A DNA stretch of 64,000 bases from Rhynchopus sp. YZ270_cl-10 (Eukaryota > Euglenozoa > Diplonemea > Diplonemida > Diplonemidae): positions 558,001 through 622,000 of the forward strand of contig OZ037870.1 in assembly GCA_964035575.1 (NCBI GenBank), written 5' to 3'. Positions 53,913 to 63,085 of the stretch are shown piece after piece. How positions within the stretch are numbered: the stretch's first letter is position 1; the number at the start of each line of letters is the position of its first letter. The notes under the pieces were generated by a model. The model saw only the letters and a program-made list of their open reading frames with translations. It was not told the origin of the DNA and made no database searches. The position numbers were made by a program, and so were the translations under genes.

Positions 53913-53975
53913 GGGTTCGATAACCCGCGGAGAACCAGTGCCTACGTCCGTTGATGAACGGTGAGGCGTTTGCAC
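53913..53975 (+). repeat. GGGTTCGATAACCC hairpin followed by S2 hairpin copy 5
   Basis: Same order as at 27158-27211. S2 here reads GTGCCTACGTCCGTTGATGA then ACGGTGAGGCGTTTGCAC. It keeps the outer stems and adds an inner CCGTT/AACGG hairpin. The pyrimidine tail CTTCAACTTCTCTTTTA follows. Confidence 0.65.
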
Positions 53976-54464
53976 CTTCAACTTCTCTTTTATTTGACCC
54001 ACCCACCGTTTTAGATTCGCCGTGCACACATATTCTACTCAAATAACACCCCCCCCCCTTCCCCTCCTCTGGTAACCTCTGGCTGCCAGAGATAGAGTTG
54101 TTAAAAACATTTTTCTTTTTTTTTTTTCTTTTTGAAAACCTCACACGGCAACCAAGTACCCTTTACATACCTTTTCATGTCATTTTAACGTACTTGACCC
54201 CTTCTTCCTCTCATAATACCCATCTCTCTGTTTTTTTTTTTTTTGTAATTTATACACCCCCACTTATCCCCTTAGAATTCACACACAAAAAAAAAGACGG
54301 ATAATTTTACCCCTCTCTCCCTCCACATTTCTTCTCCAAACTATTTTTCTTTTTAGGATCCAAACCGGACCCTCCATCACTCAGACTTAATTAACCTGCG
54401 TCTTCAAGGATCCCCGTTCATCTGACAAACACACTGGTGTTTGTCTGACTGTATCCCCAGTATA

Positions 54465-54638
54465 ATGTTGAACTGGCGGGAGTATACTTTCCCTCTGTGT
54501 CATGCCTCAACAAGCAAGCCACTGCCAATGATAGAGACAACAACGCGCAAGCCAGTCGGCTTCGTATTTGATGAACACAACCAAAAGAGTGACACCAGCG
54601 TTCCTATTCCCCCATCTCGAACTACAATTGTATTTTGA
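54465..54638 (+). CDS. Possible small ORF or upstream exon (57 codons)
   Basis: The ATG lies 4 nt after TATCCCCAG, a good acceptor-like site. The frame (MLNWREYTFPLCHASTSKPL onward) is not low complexity, unlike most short ORFs here. It could be a separate small protein. Alternatively it could be a first exon of the ankyrin gene through a weak GTGACA donor near 54588, which would join in frame to the AG at 54778-54779. I see no family match. Confidence 0.25.
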   Translation: MLNWREYTFPLCHASTSKPLPMIETTTRKPVGFVFDEHNQKSDTSVPIPPSRTTIVF

Positions 54639-54802
54639 CTTCTCTCTGTAAGCTTTATGTAAACGCGTCCTCTCTGATCTCAGGACAAGGTGTCGTCACC
54701 AACACAAAAGAACTGCTTTCCCACACAACCGACTGCATGGCCCTGTACCACCCCACCCACCCTTCCCTTCCTTGCACAGAACCCTTCCCTCCCCCTTCAC
54801 CG

Positions 54803-56611
54803 ATGGAGTTTCATGTGAAATGCGGTGTGCACGAGGAGCTGTGCGAGCTGTCGGGTGAGGCACGCATAGGGGAGCTGCGTCGCGTGGTGCGGGGTGTTGT
54901 TGCTGCACACCTGAGTGGTGTGGGGGATGCCTTTGAGATGCGTTTGGTCCCCGAGGGCATTTCCCTTGACGACGACGAGAGTGTGGCGCACCTCAGTGCG
55001 GGTGGCTGTGTGGAGGTGGTGACTTCCCTCAAGGGTGTTGCCGAACAGCACAAGGCTGTTGCCGTACAGGAGCTGGCGAGGCGTGGTATATTGCTTCATT
55101 GGTATTATGTTATGAAAGCAACACAGAGTAGAAGCTACGATGTTGTTCGGTTGTTGCTGCAGGCTGGTGTTAAGTATGACGGAGACTTTATTTCCCCTCT
55201 CCTCCCCTTGAAGGACCCCACTGTGCTTAACCTGATCGTGGACCACGAGATTCTTTTTAGTCAAGAATATATGGCGATCACTGAATGGAGCAGGTCGAGC
55301 CACATGACAACCCTTGTCGATGCCACACTTGCACGTGGGTCTGGCAGATTCAAGAACCATTTATTAAGGTCACTTCTTTCACCCATTTCGAGCGGCTGTG
55401 ACTACTCTGTGACTGATGTCATCGCAATGGAGAAAGCGCTACCATACTGCGAGGCACTCATTCCCGTGTCTCCCCTTGACGGCACAGTGACGGTATTGTG
55501 TGGTCGAGGGGATCTGAAGCAGCACATGCACCTGCTGTCGATGCTGTTGGAACACGGTGCTGCTGTCGACAGTGACGCGCTCGGTGAGTTGCGCACACCT
55601 ATTCCACTCGAGACATTGCAGCTGTTGGTGCAGAAGGGTGCTGACCCAAATGTCTATCTACGCAAGCGTCACTGTGTTCATTGGCCTTGCGACGAGTTGT
55701 TGAACATGGAGGAGTCGCTCTTGGCATGCGGGATGGACATTGACACTGTGTGCCCGGATAGGAAGAATACTATTTTGACCCGCGCAGTGCAGGGTACAAT
55801 ACACGAACCTGTGGAAAAGTTTCTGTCCTTAGGTGCAAATCCCAACGTCTTTGATGAATGCGGCGACACACTCACAATACTTGCGTCTAAGAAGCGGTTC
55901 TGGCGGAACCTGCAGGCACTTCTGCAAAGCGACAGACTTGACATCAACCAGAAGAGCGACAACGGGCAGACAGTTCTGATGTACATTGCAGGCAAGGCTG
56001 CTATACGTGGTATGGAGATGGTGTTTGAGGCGACGACACCAGACCTGGAGGTGGAGGACACAGAGGGGTGGACGTGTCTTGCGCATGCAGCCTCCTCAAG
56101 GAAGGTGTCTGCGGTGAAGCTGCTGCTGGAGCACGGTGCAAAGGTGGACGGTGGTGCCACCACCGCTCTGGAGCAGGCTGTGGTGACGGTGGTGCACAGC
56201 CTCGACGTCTGCGAGGTGCTCCTCGACAACGGGGCAGACCCGCTGCACATGACGAGCGGTGGGATGACCTGCCTCGCACTTGCGGAGTCTTACTCAGAGG
56301 AGACTGCGGAGCTGCTGCGTGGGCGCCTTGCAAAGACGCCACCTGGTCAGGAGAGCAGAGGGGTGAAGAGGAAACGGGAGGAGCTGGAAGTGGAGGAAGC
56401 AACGGAGACTGCGGAGGAGGAGCAGGGGAGTGAGGAGGAGGAGGAGGAGGAGGACGCGACGGAGCACTCCTGCCGTGAATGTGGCGTTGCACAGACAGCT
56501 GCAGGTGTCCCGTTTGCGTCAGAGGCGTCTGTGCGGCGGCACGTCAGCTCCAAACACCGCATGAAGTGGAGCGACTACCTTGCACGGTACGAGCCCTCCG
56601 AAAATAAATAA
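54803..56611 (+). CDS. Ankyrin-repeat protein with beta-grasp-like start and C2H2-type zinc finger (602 residues)
   Basis: Residues 1-75 (MEFHVKCGVHEELCELSGEA...LDDDESVAHLSAGGCVEVV) have the outline of a ubiquitin-like beta-grasp fold. Ankyrin-type repeats follow: YDVVRLLLQAGVKYDGD, MLLEHGAAVDSD, LLVQKGADPNVY, KFLSLGANPNVFDECGDTL, GWTCLAHAASSRKVSAVKLL and VLLDNGADPLHMTSGGMTCL (about 105-510). The tail has a KRKREEL nuclear-signal-like patch (about 518) and a long acidic run. It ends in a C-x2-C...H-x4-H finger (CRECG...RRHVSSKH, about 555-583). A nuclear or protein-bridging role is plausible; the target is unknown. I chose this ATG because it begins the folded domain and follows an acceptor-like CTTGCACAG (AG 54778-54779). 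The frame is open upstream to a TTG codon, with an in-frame ATG at 54737. Confidence 0.8.
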   Translation: MEFHVKCGVHEELCELSGEARIGELRRVVRGVVAAHLSGVGDAFEMRLVPEGISLDDDESVAHLSAGGCVEVVTSLKGVAEQHKAVAVQELARRGILLHWYYVMKATQSRSYDVVRLLLQAGVKYDGDFISPLLPLKDPTVLNLIVDHEILFSQEYMAITEWSRSSHMTTLVDATLARGSGRFKNHLLRSLLSPISSGCDYSVTDVIAMEKALPYCEALIPVSPLDGTVTVLCGRGDLKQHMHLLSMLLEHGAAVDSDALGELRTPIPLETLQLLVQKGADPNVYLRKRHCVHWPCDELLNMEESLLACGMDIDTVCPDRKNTILTRAVQGTIHEPVEKFLSLGANPNVFDECGDTLTILASKKRFWRNLQALLQSDRLDINQKSDNGQTVLMYIAGKAAIRGMEMVFEATTPDLEVEDTEGWTCLAHAASSRKVSAVKLLLEHGAKVDGGATTALEQAVVTVVHSLDVCEVLLDNGADPLHMTSGGMTCLALAESYSEETAELLRGRLAKTPPGQESRGVKRKREELEVEEATETAEEEQGSEEEEEEEDATEHSCRECGVAQTAAGVPFASEASVRRHVSSKHRMKWSDYLARYEPSENK

Positions 56612-56763
56612 ATGCCCCTCCCCCCTCGTATAAACACTTTTAGAAACACTTTTAATCCTGTCTTTTAGCGAAAAACACTACCACCCACCCCAATACAGAA
56701 ACCTGTTTTTGTTTCCAGACATCCCCCCTGTTTTGGATACAGAGTGCCTTTTGTTTCAAATAA

Positions 56764-58938
56764 GGGTAGCACAATTAAAAATATTGTTTAGTGTCCTGCG
56801 CGCGAACAGATTTTTGGAAATCCAAAAAAAAAAAATAATTGGGACACAACTACAAAAAAAATAATTTTTATGGTTGGTAGGTTGAAGTCAGGACGGACGA
56901 AGTCTCGGAGGGCCCTAAGGGGGAAGGTAGGTAGGGCACTTCTGTCTGGGAAAAAGTGACCAGAAAAAAAAATGTTGGGGTCCCGTGCTCCCAAATGTGC
57001 GAAATAAGCAAGAAATAAGCATTTTTGCGCACACGTGTATAAAAAAAATCCGCCTCCGGCGGGGTTCGTTTTCGAGGATTTTCAGAGATCTCACGTTATG
57101 AAGATTTCCTTAAGAAACCACTGAATCTCATATTTCAGAATAATAGTACCTTAGAGTGTTTTTGGACACACATGTGACCCCACCGTGGAGAGCAATCGGC
57201 TCGTGCAATCAAAAGAAAGTGGAGAAAAGGTACAAGAATAAAAAAAGTTGGGTACCGTGCGCCTGCGGCGCTGCCTGTTCCCTACCAGTTTCTACAGACA
57301 AACACTTGCCCCCTTTACCTTACACTGACGGGTTTTGACCAAAACCAAGAACTTGTCCATTTCGGCAAATTGACCCCACCACAGAACGGACGGATTCCGG
57401 AAATGCAAATGCCGGTGTTTTCGCGCATTTTCATGTTTCAAGACGTCAGGATCAGGGAGAGAAAATCTGGTTGTGGGATTTACCTTGGCCCTCTTTACCC
57501 TACATGGATTTTGACCAAAACCAAGAATTTAGCCATTTCGGCAAAGTGACCCCACCACAGTGCGGACGGATTCCGGAAATCCCAATCGCGGTATGTTTTC
57601 GGGCTGAAAACCCACTGTTTTTTCAGGGGAAAAAATTGCTTCCAAATGTCGGAATTTTCCGAATTTTCCTGAAAATGACCCTTGTTTACGAGTATGGGTT
57701 CATATTTTGCGAAAATTTAAGTCACTAAAATTTTGTCCATTTTTCCGTATTCACCCCACCACAAGCCGGGATTGGCTCAGAAATGCAACAAAACGCCCCA
57801 GAGTTAGGAAATAGCCTGAAAAGAGGGCAAAATAGGTGAGGGAAAAATTATTTTTTTTTGACTATGGTGTGGCCCGAAACCCGGTTTTTGGGGTACATTA
57901 GAAGTACATTAGAAGTACATTTTTTTGACTTTATTTTAGGCGTGATTAAGGGAAAAAAACTTTTTTTTATAGGTGACTTTTTTTGGGGGGTCCGGGGGGG
58001 GGCGAAAATTTTTTTTGCCAATTTTTGCCCACAAAAAATCGAAAGGAAAAAATTTTTTTCCCGATTCTCCGGAGTCCGTGCGTATTGTGATGGGGTCACT
58101 TTGCGCTGAGAAATGAGTATTTTGGACCTAAAATGCATGTATCAGTTTTACAGGCTATTTTCAAGTTTGGTGCGGAGCCCCACCCCCACAGAACTCTATT
58201 TTCAGATGACAATTTTCTTTTATTTTACTGTAACAGGAAGCATGCGGCATAGCGAAAAAGAAGAAAAGTAGCGTACCGTGCGCCTGTGGCGCAAGCTTGC
58301 ACTCTTCCCACGTCATAGTTTGGCTGCAAAATGTTCAATTTTAAGCGCATATTTTTTTGAAATGTTGCGTACCGTGGCTTCGCCAGAAGCTTTCGTTTTT
58401 AGCGAAATACGTAAAATTTACGGAAAGTGACGTTAATTACGAACGACAGCGCCATTTTATGGCAACATTTTTCAGAAATGTTGCGTACCGTGGCTTCGCC
58501 TGGAACCTTTGGATGCCATGACCGCCTCTTCTTTTTTATAGATGCACTGAGGTTACTGATAAGAAGGCTGACACCCACTACAGCTTGTGGTTCACCGTCC
58601 CCACCTGCCTTTCACGATTTTGTGCATCAGAGGTGAGAAAGAGCCTCACCTTCTTGCACTAGCAGGGAGTCGCGCGCGCGAAGCGCGCGCAGCGACCGTT
58701 TTTTGCGGGGGGAAAGCTCGGTACCCTTTTATTATGCACACTGACTACGTCAGTATGGGTGGGAAAAATTTTTTTACCCCCCTTTTTTTACCATACATTA
58801 GAAGTACATTAGAAGTACATTTTTTTGACTTTATTTTGGGGCGGGCCACACCAGACTAGTTATTTTTTTTTTGCGTGCGTGCGAACAGATTTTTGGGGAG
58901 CGGTGGGACACTAAACAAGGTTTTTAATTGTGCTACCC
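56764..58938. mobile_element. TIR element E10 with 3-bp TSD (TAA), Harbinger-like ends
   Basis: GGGTAGCACAATTAAAAA and its reverse complement bound 2,175 bp, followed by TTGTTTAGTGTCC on both sides. TAA flanks it at 56761-56763 and 58939-58941. G-rich termini with TAA duplications are typical of PIF/Harbinger elements. The interior is composite: GGTACCGTGCGCCTGCGGCG (about 57250); R1 boxes near 57348, 57523 and 57700; two CATTAGAAGTACATTAGAAG segments (57895 and 58797); and R2 modules near 58364 and 58481. No transposase is recognisable. Confidence 0.8.
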
Positions 58939-59140
58939 TAAAAAGAAATAGCTATTTTTTACCGACCAGAAAAGTCGTTTTCTTGATGAGTGTTTTGTCT
59001 TGTTTTCGTTGAACGCCAAAAGGTTGCAAACCCGAGTGGCGCATACGTTGCGACAAGATTGAAATGAAGTAACTTCTGCACAGGAGGCAAGGCTGTCTGG
59101 TTAAACACAGCAATAACTGTTTTTATAGTCAACCAACTGT

Positions 59141-59190
59141 AAACCACGAAATGGATGTAGCACTTGCATGGTTGGTCCACCCTCAGTCTT
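59141..59190 (+). repeat. R5 repeat, first half, upstream of DRC5
   Basis: AAACCACGAAATGGATGTAG then CTTGCATGGTTGGTCCACC. It lies about 210 bases before the start codon, in the same orientation as the copies before the cyclase genes. Confidence 0.55.
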
Positions 59191-59396
59191 CCGGTTTGTG
59201 GTCAATTTTGCACTTTTTCAAAACCTTCTTTGAGTTTCCTTTCTCTCCCCTCCCCCAACCTGACAAAAACAACACAAAACAAGAGCACAAAGCAAGACAC
59301 CAAGCAAAGACACATCACATACAACCCATTCAACCCCCTTCCCTTCCCTTCCCCTTTCCCTTCCACCTCATAACAGACCTTCCACTACACCCTGCA

Positions 59397-61452
59397 ATGC
59401 CGTCACGAAAGAGAGAGGCAGCGAACAAGCTTCATGGTATCAGAGAAAAGGAGCGACACTACCACGAGGGCGTCCAGGGGGCGAAGTCGTACTTCACACC
59501 GAGCCTGGTTGAGATCTGCGCGAAGGCTGTCGCAGACACGTTTCCACAACAACCACGCATTGAGTCTGTTCTTAAAAGCAAGACGGAGACTGAGAACAAG
59601 AAGGAGGCTGATTCCATTAGCACTACAGGGGAACAACTACTTCAACTTGTCACATGCCAGCTCTCGACTGATCTGCCACTTGATGTCTGCGTCAGTAGAG
59701 TCACCGCCGAGGCCTATTGGAAGGCAAGGTCCGAAGCAAGATGGCCCAACGCAGAAGGGCAACTCCCCGCATTCATGCAATACCAAGCCAAATCACAAAA
59801 CCCCGAAGGCGATGAAACCCGCAACCAAGGTGTCATAAAGGCAGAGCCCGACTGGAAGCGGACCTATCTAGAACGCCACATCGAAGAGTTTTTGATGTGC
59901 ATCGATGACGAAGAGGACGCAGAAGAGGCCTTCGGGATACCCGCAGAAACGAGGCTCGCGGAATTGGCTGAGAAATCGAAATTGACCCCAGAGAGGGTAA
60001 ACGGCGCGTCCTCTGTCGAAATTCTTGAATCCCTCTGCAAATTGGCGCCCGACAAAATTCAAAAACTGCATCTCGACAGACAACGTGCACACCTCGACTG
60101 GGTTCTCATTTTCTCTTGGCTGCCCAATCTCGCTGACTTCCGTGTCACCTTCTCTGTGCTTGATGCAGGGATGCACTTCAGGTTCAATATGTTTGGCATA
60201 AGAAAGTCTGATATAGTTGGCCGCCACCACGACAGGGACACCCCACCCCGTGGCCTGGTGCACGCCCTGCGTGACCCACGCTGTCGCCTCCACACCCTGT
60301 CCCTTCCAGAGAACCAAATCGGTGACGACGAGACAAAAGGTCTTCTCCTAGGGCTAATTATGAACCAAACGGTCGAACATCTGGACCTTTCGCATAATAA
60401 GGTATCATTTCTTTAGATGTAAACGAAATGGATGTAGGACTGCATGGTTGGGTGTCCACCCCCGGTACCAAAGTCCACTGTTCACGAGAGGGCTGTTGTA
60501 TTTCAACTCTGCTTTTTTGAATGGGAAATTAAATGGTTTTGTTTTGTTTTGTTTTGTTTTGTTTTGTTTTGTTTTGTTTTGTTTTGTTTTGTTTTGTTTT
60601 GTTTTGTTTTGTTTTGTTTTGTTTTGTTTTGTTTTGTTTTGTTTTGTTTTGTTTTGTTTTGTTTTGTTTTGTTTTGTTTTGTTTTGTTTTGTTTTGTTTT
60701 GTTTTGTTTTGTTTTGTTTTGTTTTGTTTTGTTGGGTTTCTTGTTGTGGATCAGGGGTGGTTGTTGGTCAATTTTGCTGAAAGCCTAGATTATTCTAGAT
60801 AAATTTCTTTGGAATGAACAAAAAAAACCACACCGTTAACAAAAAAGCACTCCACCACACAACCACACCATAGGTATCCGACGAAGGTGCGAAAGCATTG
60901 GCAACACTTTTGATGAAATCTGGAAACCGTATTAAGACTTTGAACCTTGCAGACAATCTGATTGGCGCGGGGGGTGGTAAGGCACTTGCGAAATCGTTGC
61001 AGACGAACCAAACACTTGAGTCACTGAGTCTGCGTTTGAACCGTTTGACAGACGACGGTGCTTCGCCGGTGTTACTGAGTTTGAAGAGCAACACTGTTTT
61101 GATTGATTTGAATATGTCGAACAACGAGCTTGGGAGCCAGTCTTCCGAGGCCATGTCTGAAGCGTTGCGTGTCAACAGCACACTGCAGCGCCTCTACATC
61201 ACAGGGAACATGCTTGCAGAGGAAGGCGGCAAGGCCCTCCTCGACGTGATGAAGTCGAACACATCACTCTCCGTGGTCGACGCACGTTGCTCTGGTGTAG
61301 ACGATGTGGACATAGAAGAAATCAACCGCCTCCTCAAACAACGCGTCGACAGCCAAAAACGCATCAAAGAAGCTGAAAAGGAAACCATCATGCGCGAAAA
61401 GACTGACGCCGCAGTAGCAGACTGGAAACACCGTTTCTACCTTGGGGAGTAA
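59397..61452 (+). CDS. DRC5: Dynein regulatory complex subunit 5 (TCTE1/FAP155-like), two exons (527 residues)
   Basis: Exon 1 is 59397-60401 and exon 2 is 60874-61452. The join is in phase 0 after LDLSHNK; the donor is GTATCA and the acceptor CATAG. The C-terminal 240 residues are leucine-rich repeats in the order typical of TCTE1: LSLPENQIGDDETKGLL, VEHLDLSHNKVSDEGAKAL, LNLADNLIGAGGGKALAKSL, SLSLRLNRLTDDGA, LIDLNMSNNELGSQSSEAM and LAEEGGKALLDVMKSNTSL, followed by the non-repeat DARCSGVDDVDIEEI cap. DRC5 is part of the nexin-dynein regulatory complex that links axonemal doublets and tunes motility. The length fits the family (about 500). The ATG follows an AG at 59375-59376. The frame is open further upstream through pyrimidine-rich, untranslated-looking sequence. 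Confidence 0.8.
60419..60515 (+). repeat. R5 repeat inside the DRC5 intron
   Basis: AACGAAATGGATGTAGGACT, then GTCCACCCCCGG, then CACGAGAGGGCTGTTGTATTT. It is a near-full R5 copy on the gene strand. Confidence 0.65.
60536..60732 (+). repeat. (GTTTT)n microsatellite, about 39 units
   Basis: Uninterrupted pentanucleotide array of about 197 bp within the DRC5 intron. It makes up two fifths of the 472-bp intron and gives all three + frames open but meaningless reading frames. Confidence 0.95.
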
Positions 61453-62144
61453 AATGAAAGAAAAAAATGGGATAAAGATTAAAATGGTGACCAGAGAGTT
61501 TCAAATGTCCCATATCTGCTACGCTTATTTAGGGCTCGGGTTCTGTCTGTGAATGTCCTCCTGTTCCCTTTACAGGGAAAAAAGGGGGGCAATTTAAATT
61601 TTTTTACACGAAAGATAAGGGTTGAAATGGGGAGACCCAAATTTCTACCCCTTCACCGAAAATTGTCGCGCATTGAAAATGGTATTGGGTGTGTTGATTG
61701 GCATCTCATCTTTTCAGGTTTCTTGAATAAATTGTTGGAGGAGTGCAGTAGCCTCGGTTGTGTTACCACAGTTCTGCAATCTCCACCTTCTTCTTCATGG
61801 TTGTGGTTTCCCCCTCCCCTTTAAACCCCACTACCAGGTATTTTACAAGGGAATTAGGGTTCATCTTATCAATTCTCTCCTTTTTTCTCTCTCCGCTCTT
61901 AAAAGCTTTTCTTAAGAATTTTACATTAATCGCATCCCCTCCTCCCTCCCTTCCATTTCCTCCAAACCAAAACTACCACAATTTTTCAATCAACATCACC
62001 TCACTTTTCACTTCTTTCATCTCCCCTCACAGGCCCCCTTTTTTCCCTCCTCCCCTTCCCCTTTTAAAGAGCACAAAGCAAAAAACAACAACTTTCATTC
62101 AAACTCCTCCCCTTCCCCTTTTTTACACTAAACAAGTTTGAAAC
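61453..62144. other. Spacer between DRC5 and the Nudix gene
   Basis: No gene is seen. A short S1-type tail (GAATTAGGGTTCATCTTATC) lies at 61851-61870. The last 200 bases before the next gene are strongly pyrimidine-rich. Confidence 0.6.
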
Positions 62145-62807
62145 ATGGCACGCACCCATGTTGTTACCGCTTTTATGTGCATAGTTCTTTTGATTGCTTT
62201 GTATAGGCAGACAAGCGATGTGGTGCAGGTGGATCAATATAAGGGGAGTCCTTGGCGGCCTGAAGGGTACATCTCTTCTAGGTTAATAGGGTCGACGAAG
62301 TTTGGGCGGTGTGAACTGCATAAGGTACGTACAGAGAAGGGCGCAGTTGTGGACGACTGGCTGTGGTTCGACGATACCGATGCGGTGAATATTCTGGTCC
62401 AAGATGAGTCCGGGAACTTCCTTGTCTTCAGACAACGAAAATACGGGATTCCAGAGCAAACCCTCGCAGTGCTAGGTGGCATGATCAATTCTGGAGAAGA
62501 CGCCTTGTCCGCAGCAAAGCGCGAGCTCCAAGAAGAGCTCCAAATGATCGCCACAGAGTGGGTAGATCTGGGCACCTATCGAAGCGCAGCAAACAGAGGG
62601 GGTGGGTACATCAGTTGCTTCTTCGCAGTGAACGCGCAAAGGCATGTCTCCGCAACACTGTCAGATGACGACCTAGAGGCACGTTCCATAGTAAAGCTCA
62701 CTAGGGCAGAGCTTCTCTCGAGTGTCCTCGATAAACGGTTTGGGGAAGTAAAATGGACTGCAACGGTGGCGCTGGCGTTGCTCACTCTGCAGAACGAAGG
62801 AAGGTGA
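62145..62807 (+). CDS. Membrane-anchored Nudix hydrolase (220 residues)
   Basis: Residues 6-20 (VVTAFMCIVLLIALY) form a signal anchor. The Nudix box runs from about 111 to 133 (GMINSGEDALSAAKRELQEE). It keeps G-x5-E-x7-R-E-x2-E-E, the metal-binding Glu set, with Gln replacing the usual second Gly near its end. Preceding strands (AVNILVQDESGNFLVFRQRK) and the RQ...YGIPEQTLAVLGG approach are those of ADP-ribose-type pyrophosphatases. The substrate cannot be read from sequence. The hydrophobic N-terminus suggests it acts at a membrane or in a lumen. The ATG follows an AG at 62135-62136. A 17-bp hairpin starts 46 nt after the stop. Confidence 0.85.
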   Translation: MARTHVVTAFMCIVLLIALYRQTSDVVQVDQYKGSPWRPEGYISSRLIGSTKFGRCELHKVRTEKGAVVDDWLWFDDTDAVNILVQDESGNFLVFRQRKYGIPEQTLAVLGGMINSGEDALSAAKRELQEELQMIATEWVDLGTYRSAANRGGGYISCFFAVNAQRHVSATLSDDDLEARSIVKLTRAELLSSVLDKRFGEVKWTATVALALLTLQNEGR

Positions 62808-63085
62808 GAATTTTTCAGGAATTCATGGAGGGGAGGGGGGATACGAGGGAAGCACGGCGGTGAAGTAAACCACACGTCAAGTCATTTACTTCACCGTCGT
62901 GAGTGGACGGGGTAGGTGCACCAGTCCACGCTGTCGCGTTGGCTTGGCGCATTTTTATTTTCAGCACCTTTTTTTAACCTACAAGCTTCGTAACATAACC
63001 ATAAAAACGCCACCCCCTTTTTTTACAACATTCTCATTTCCCTCTTCCTTTCTCTCTTCATTTTACACCCCATCCAGGAATCGCC
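62808..63085. other. Short spacer with hairpin
   Basis: Holds the hairpin at 62853-62901 and a pyrimidine tract ending in the AG at 63076-63077. Confidence 0.65.
62853..62901. repeat. 17-bp hairpin downstream of the Nudix gene
   Basis: CACGGCGGTGAAGTAAA pairs with TTTACTTCACCGTCGTG with a single mismatch, around a 15-nt loop. It may be a 3' UTR structure or a very short inserted element; no target duplication is evident. Confidence 0.7.

Larger units (their letters stand above)
53612..54802. other. Spacer before the ankyrin gene
   Basis: Contains a degenerate S1 hairpin (about 53798-53822), the GGGTTCGATAACCC hairpin plus S2 (53913-53975), pyrimidine runs, a GACAAACACACTGGTGTTTG hairpin (about 54424) and one small ORF described separately. 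Confidence 0.6.
56612..59396. other. Spacer occupied mainly by element E10
   Basis: Apart from E10 (56764-58938) and a half copy of R5 (59141-59190), this is pyrimidine-rich non-coding sequence. The AG at 59375-59376 is the likely spliced-leader acceptor of the DRC5 gene. Confidence 0.65.

Noticed and set aside
33308-57795. CRISPR-like array made of R1 boxes
   Set aside because: The boxes are diverged, spaced about 170 bp or scattered, and lie inside transposon-like elements in a eukaryotic context; no cas genes.
60444-60802. Three overlapping ORFs of 89-114 codons
   Set aside because: They translate the (GTTTT)n array as LFCFV repeats.
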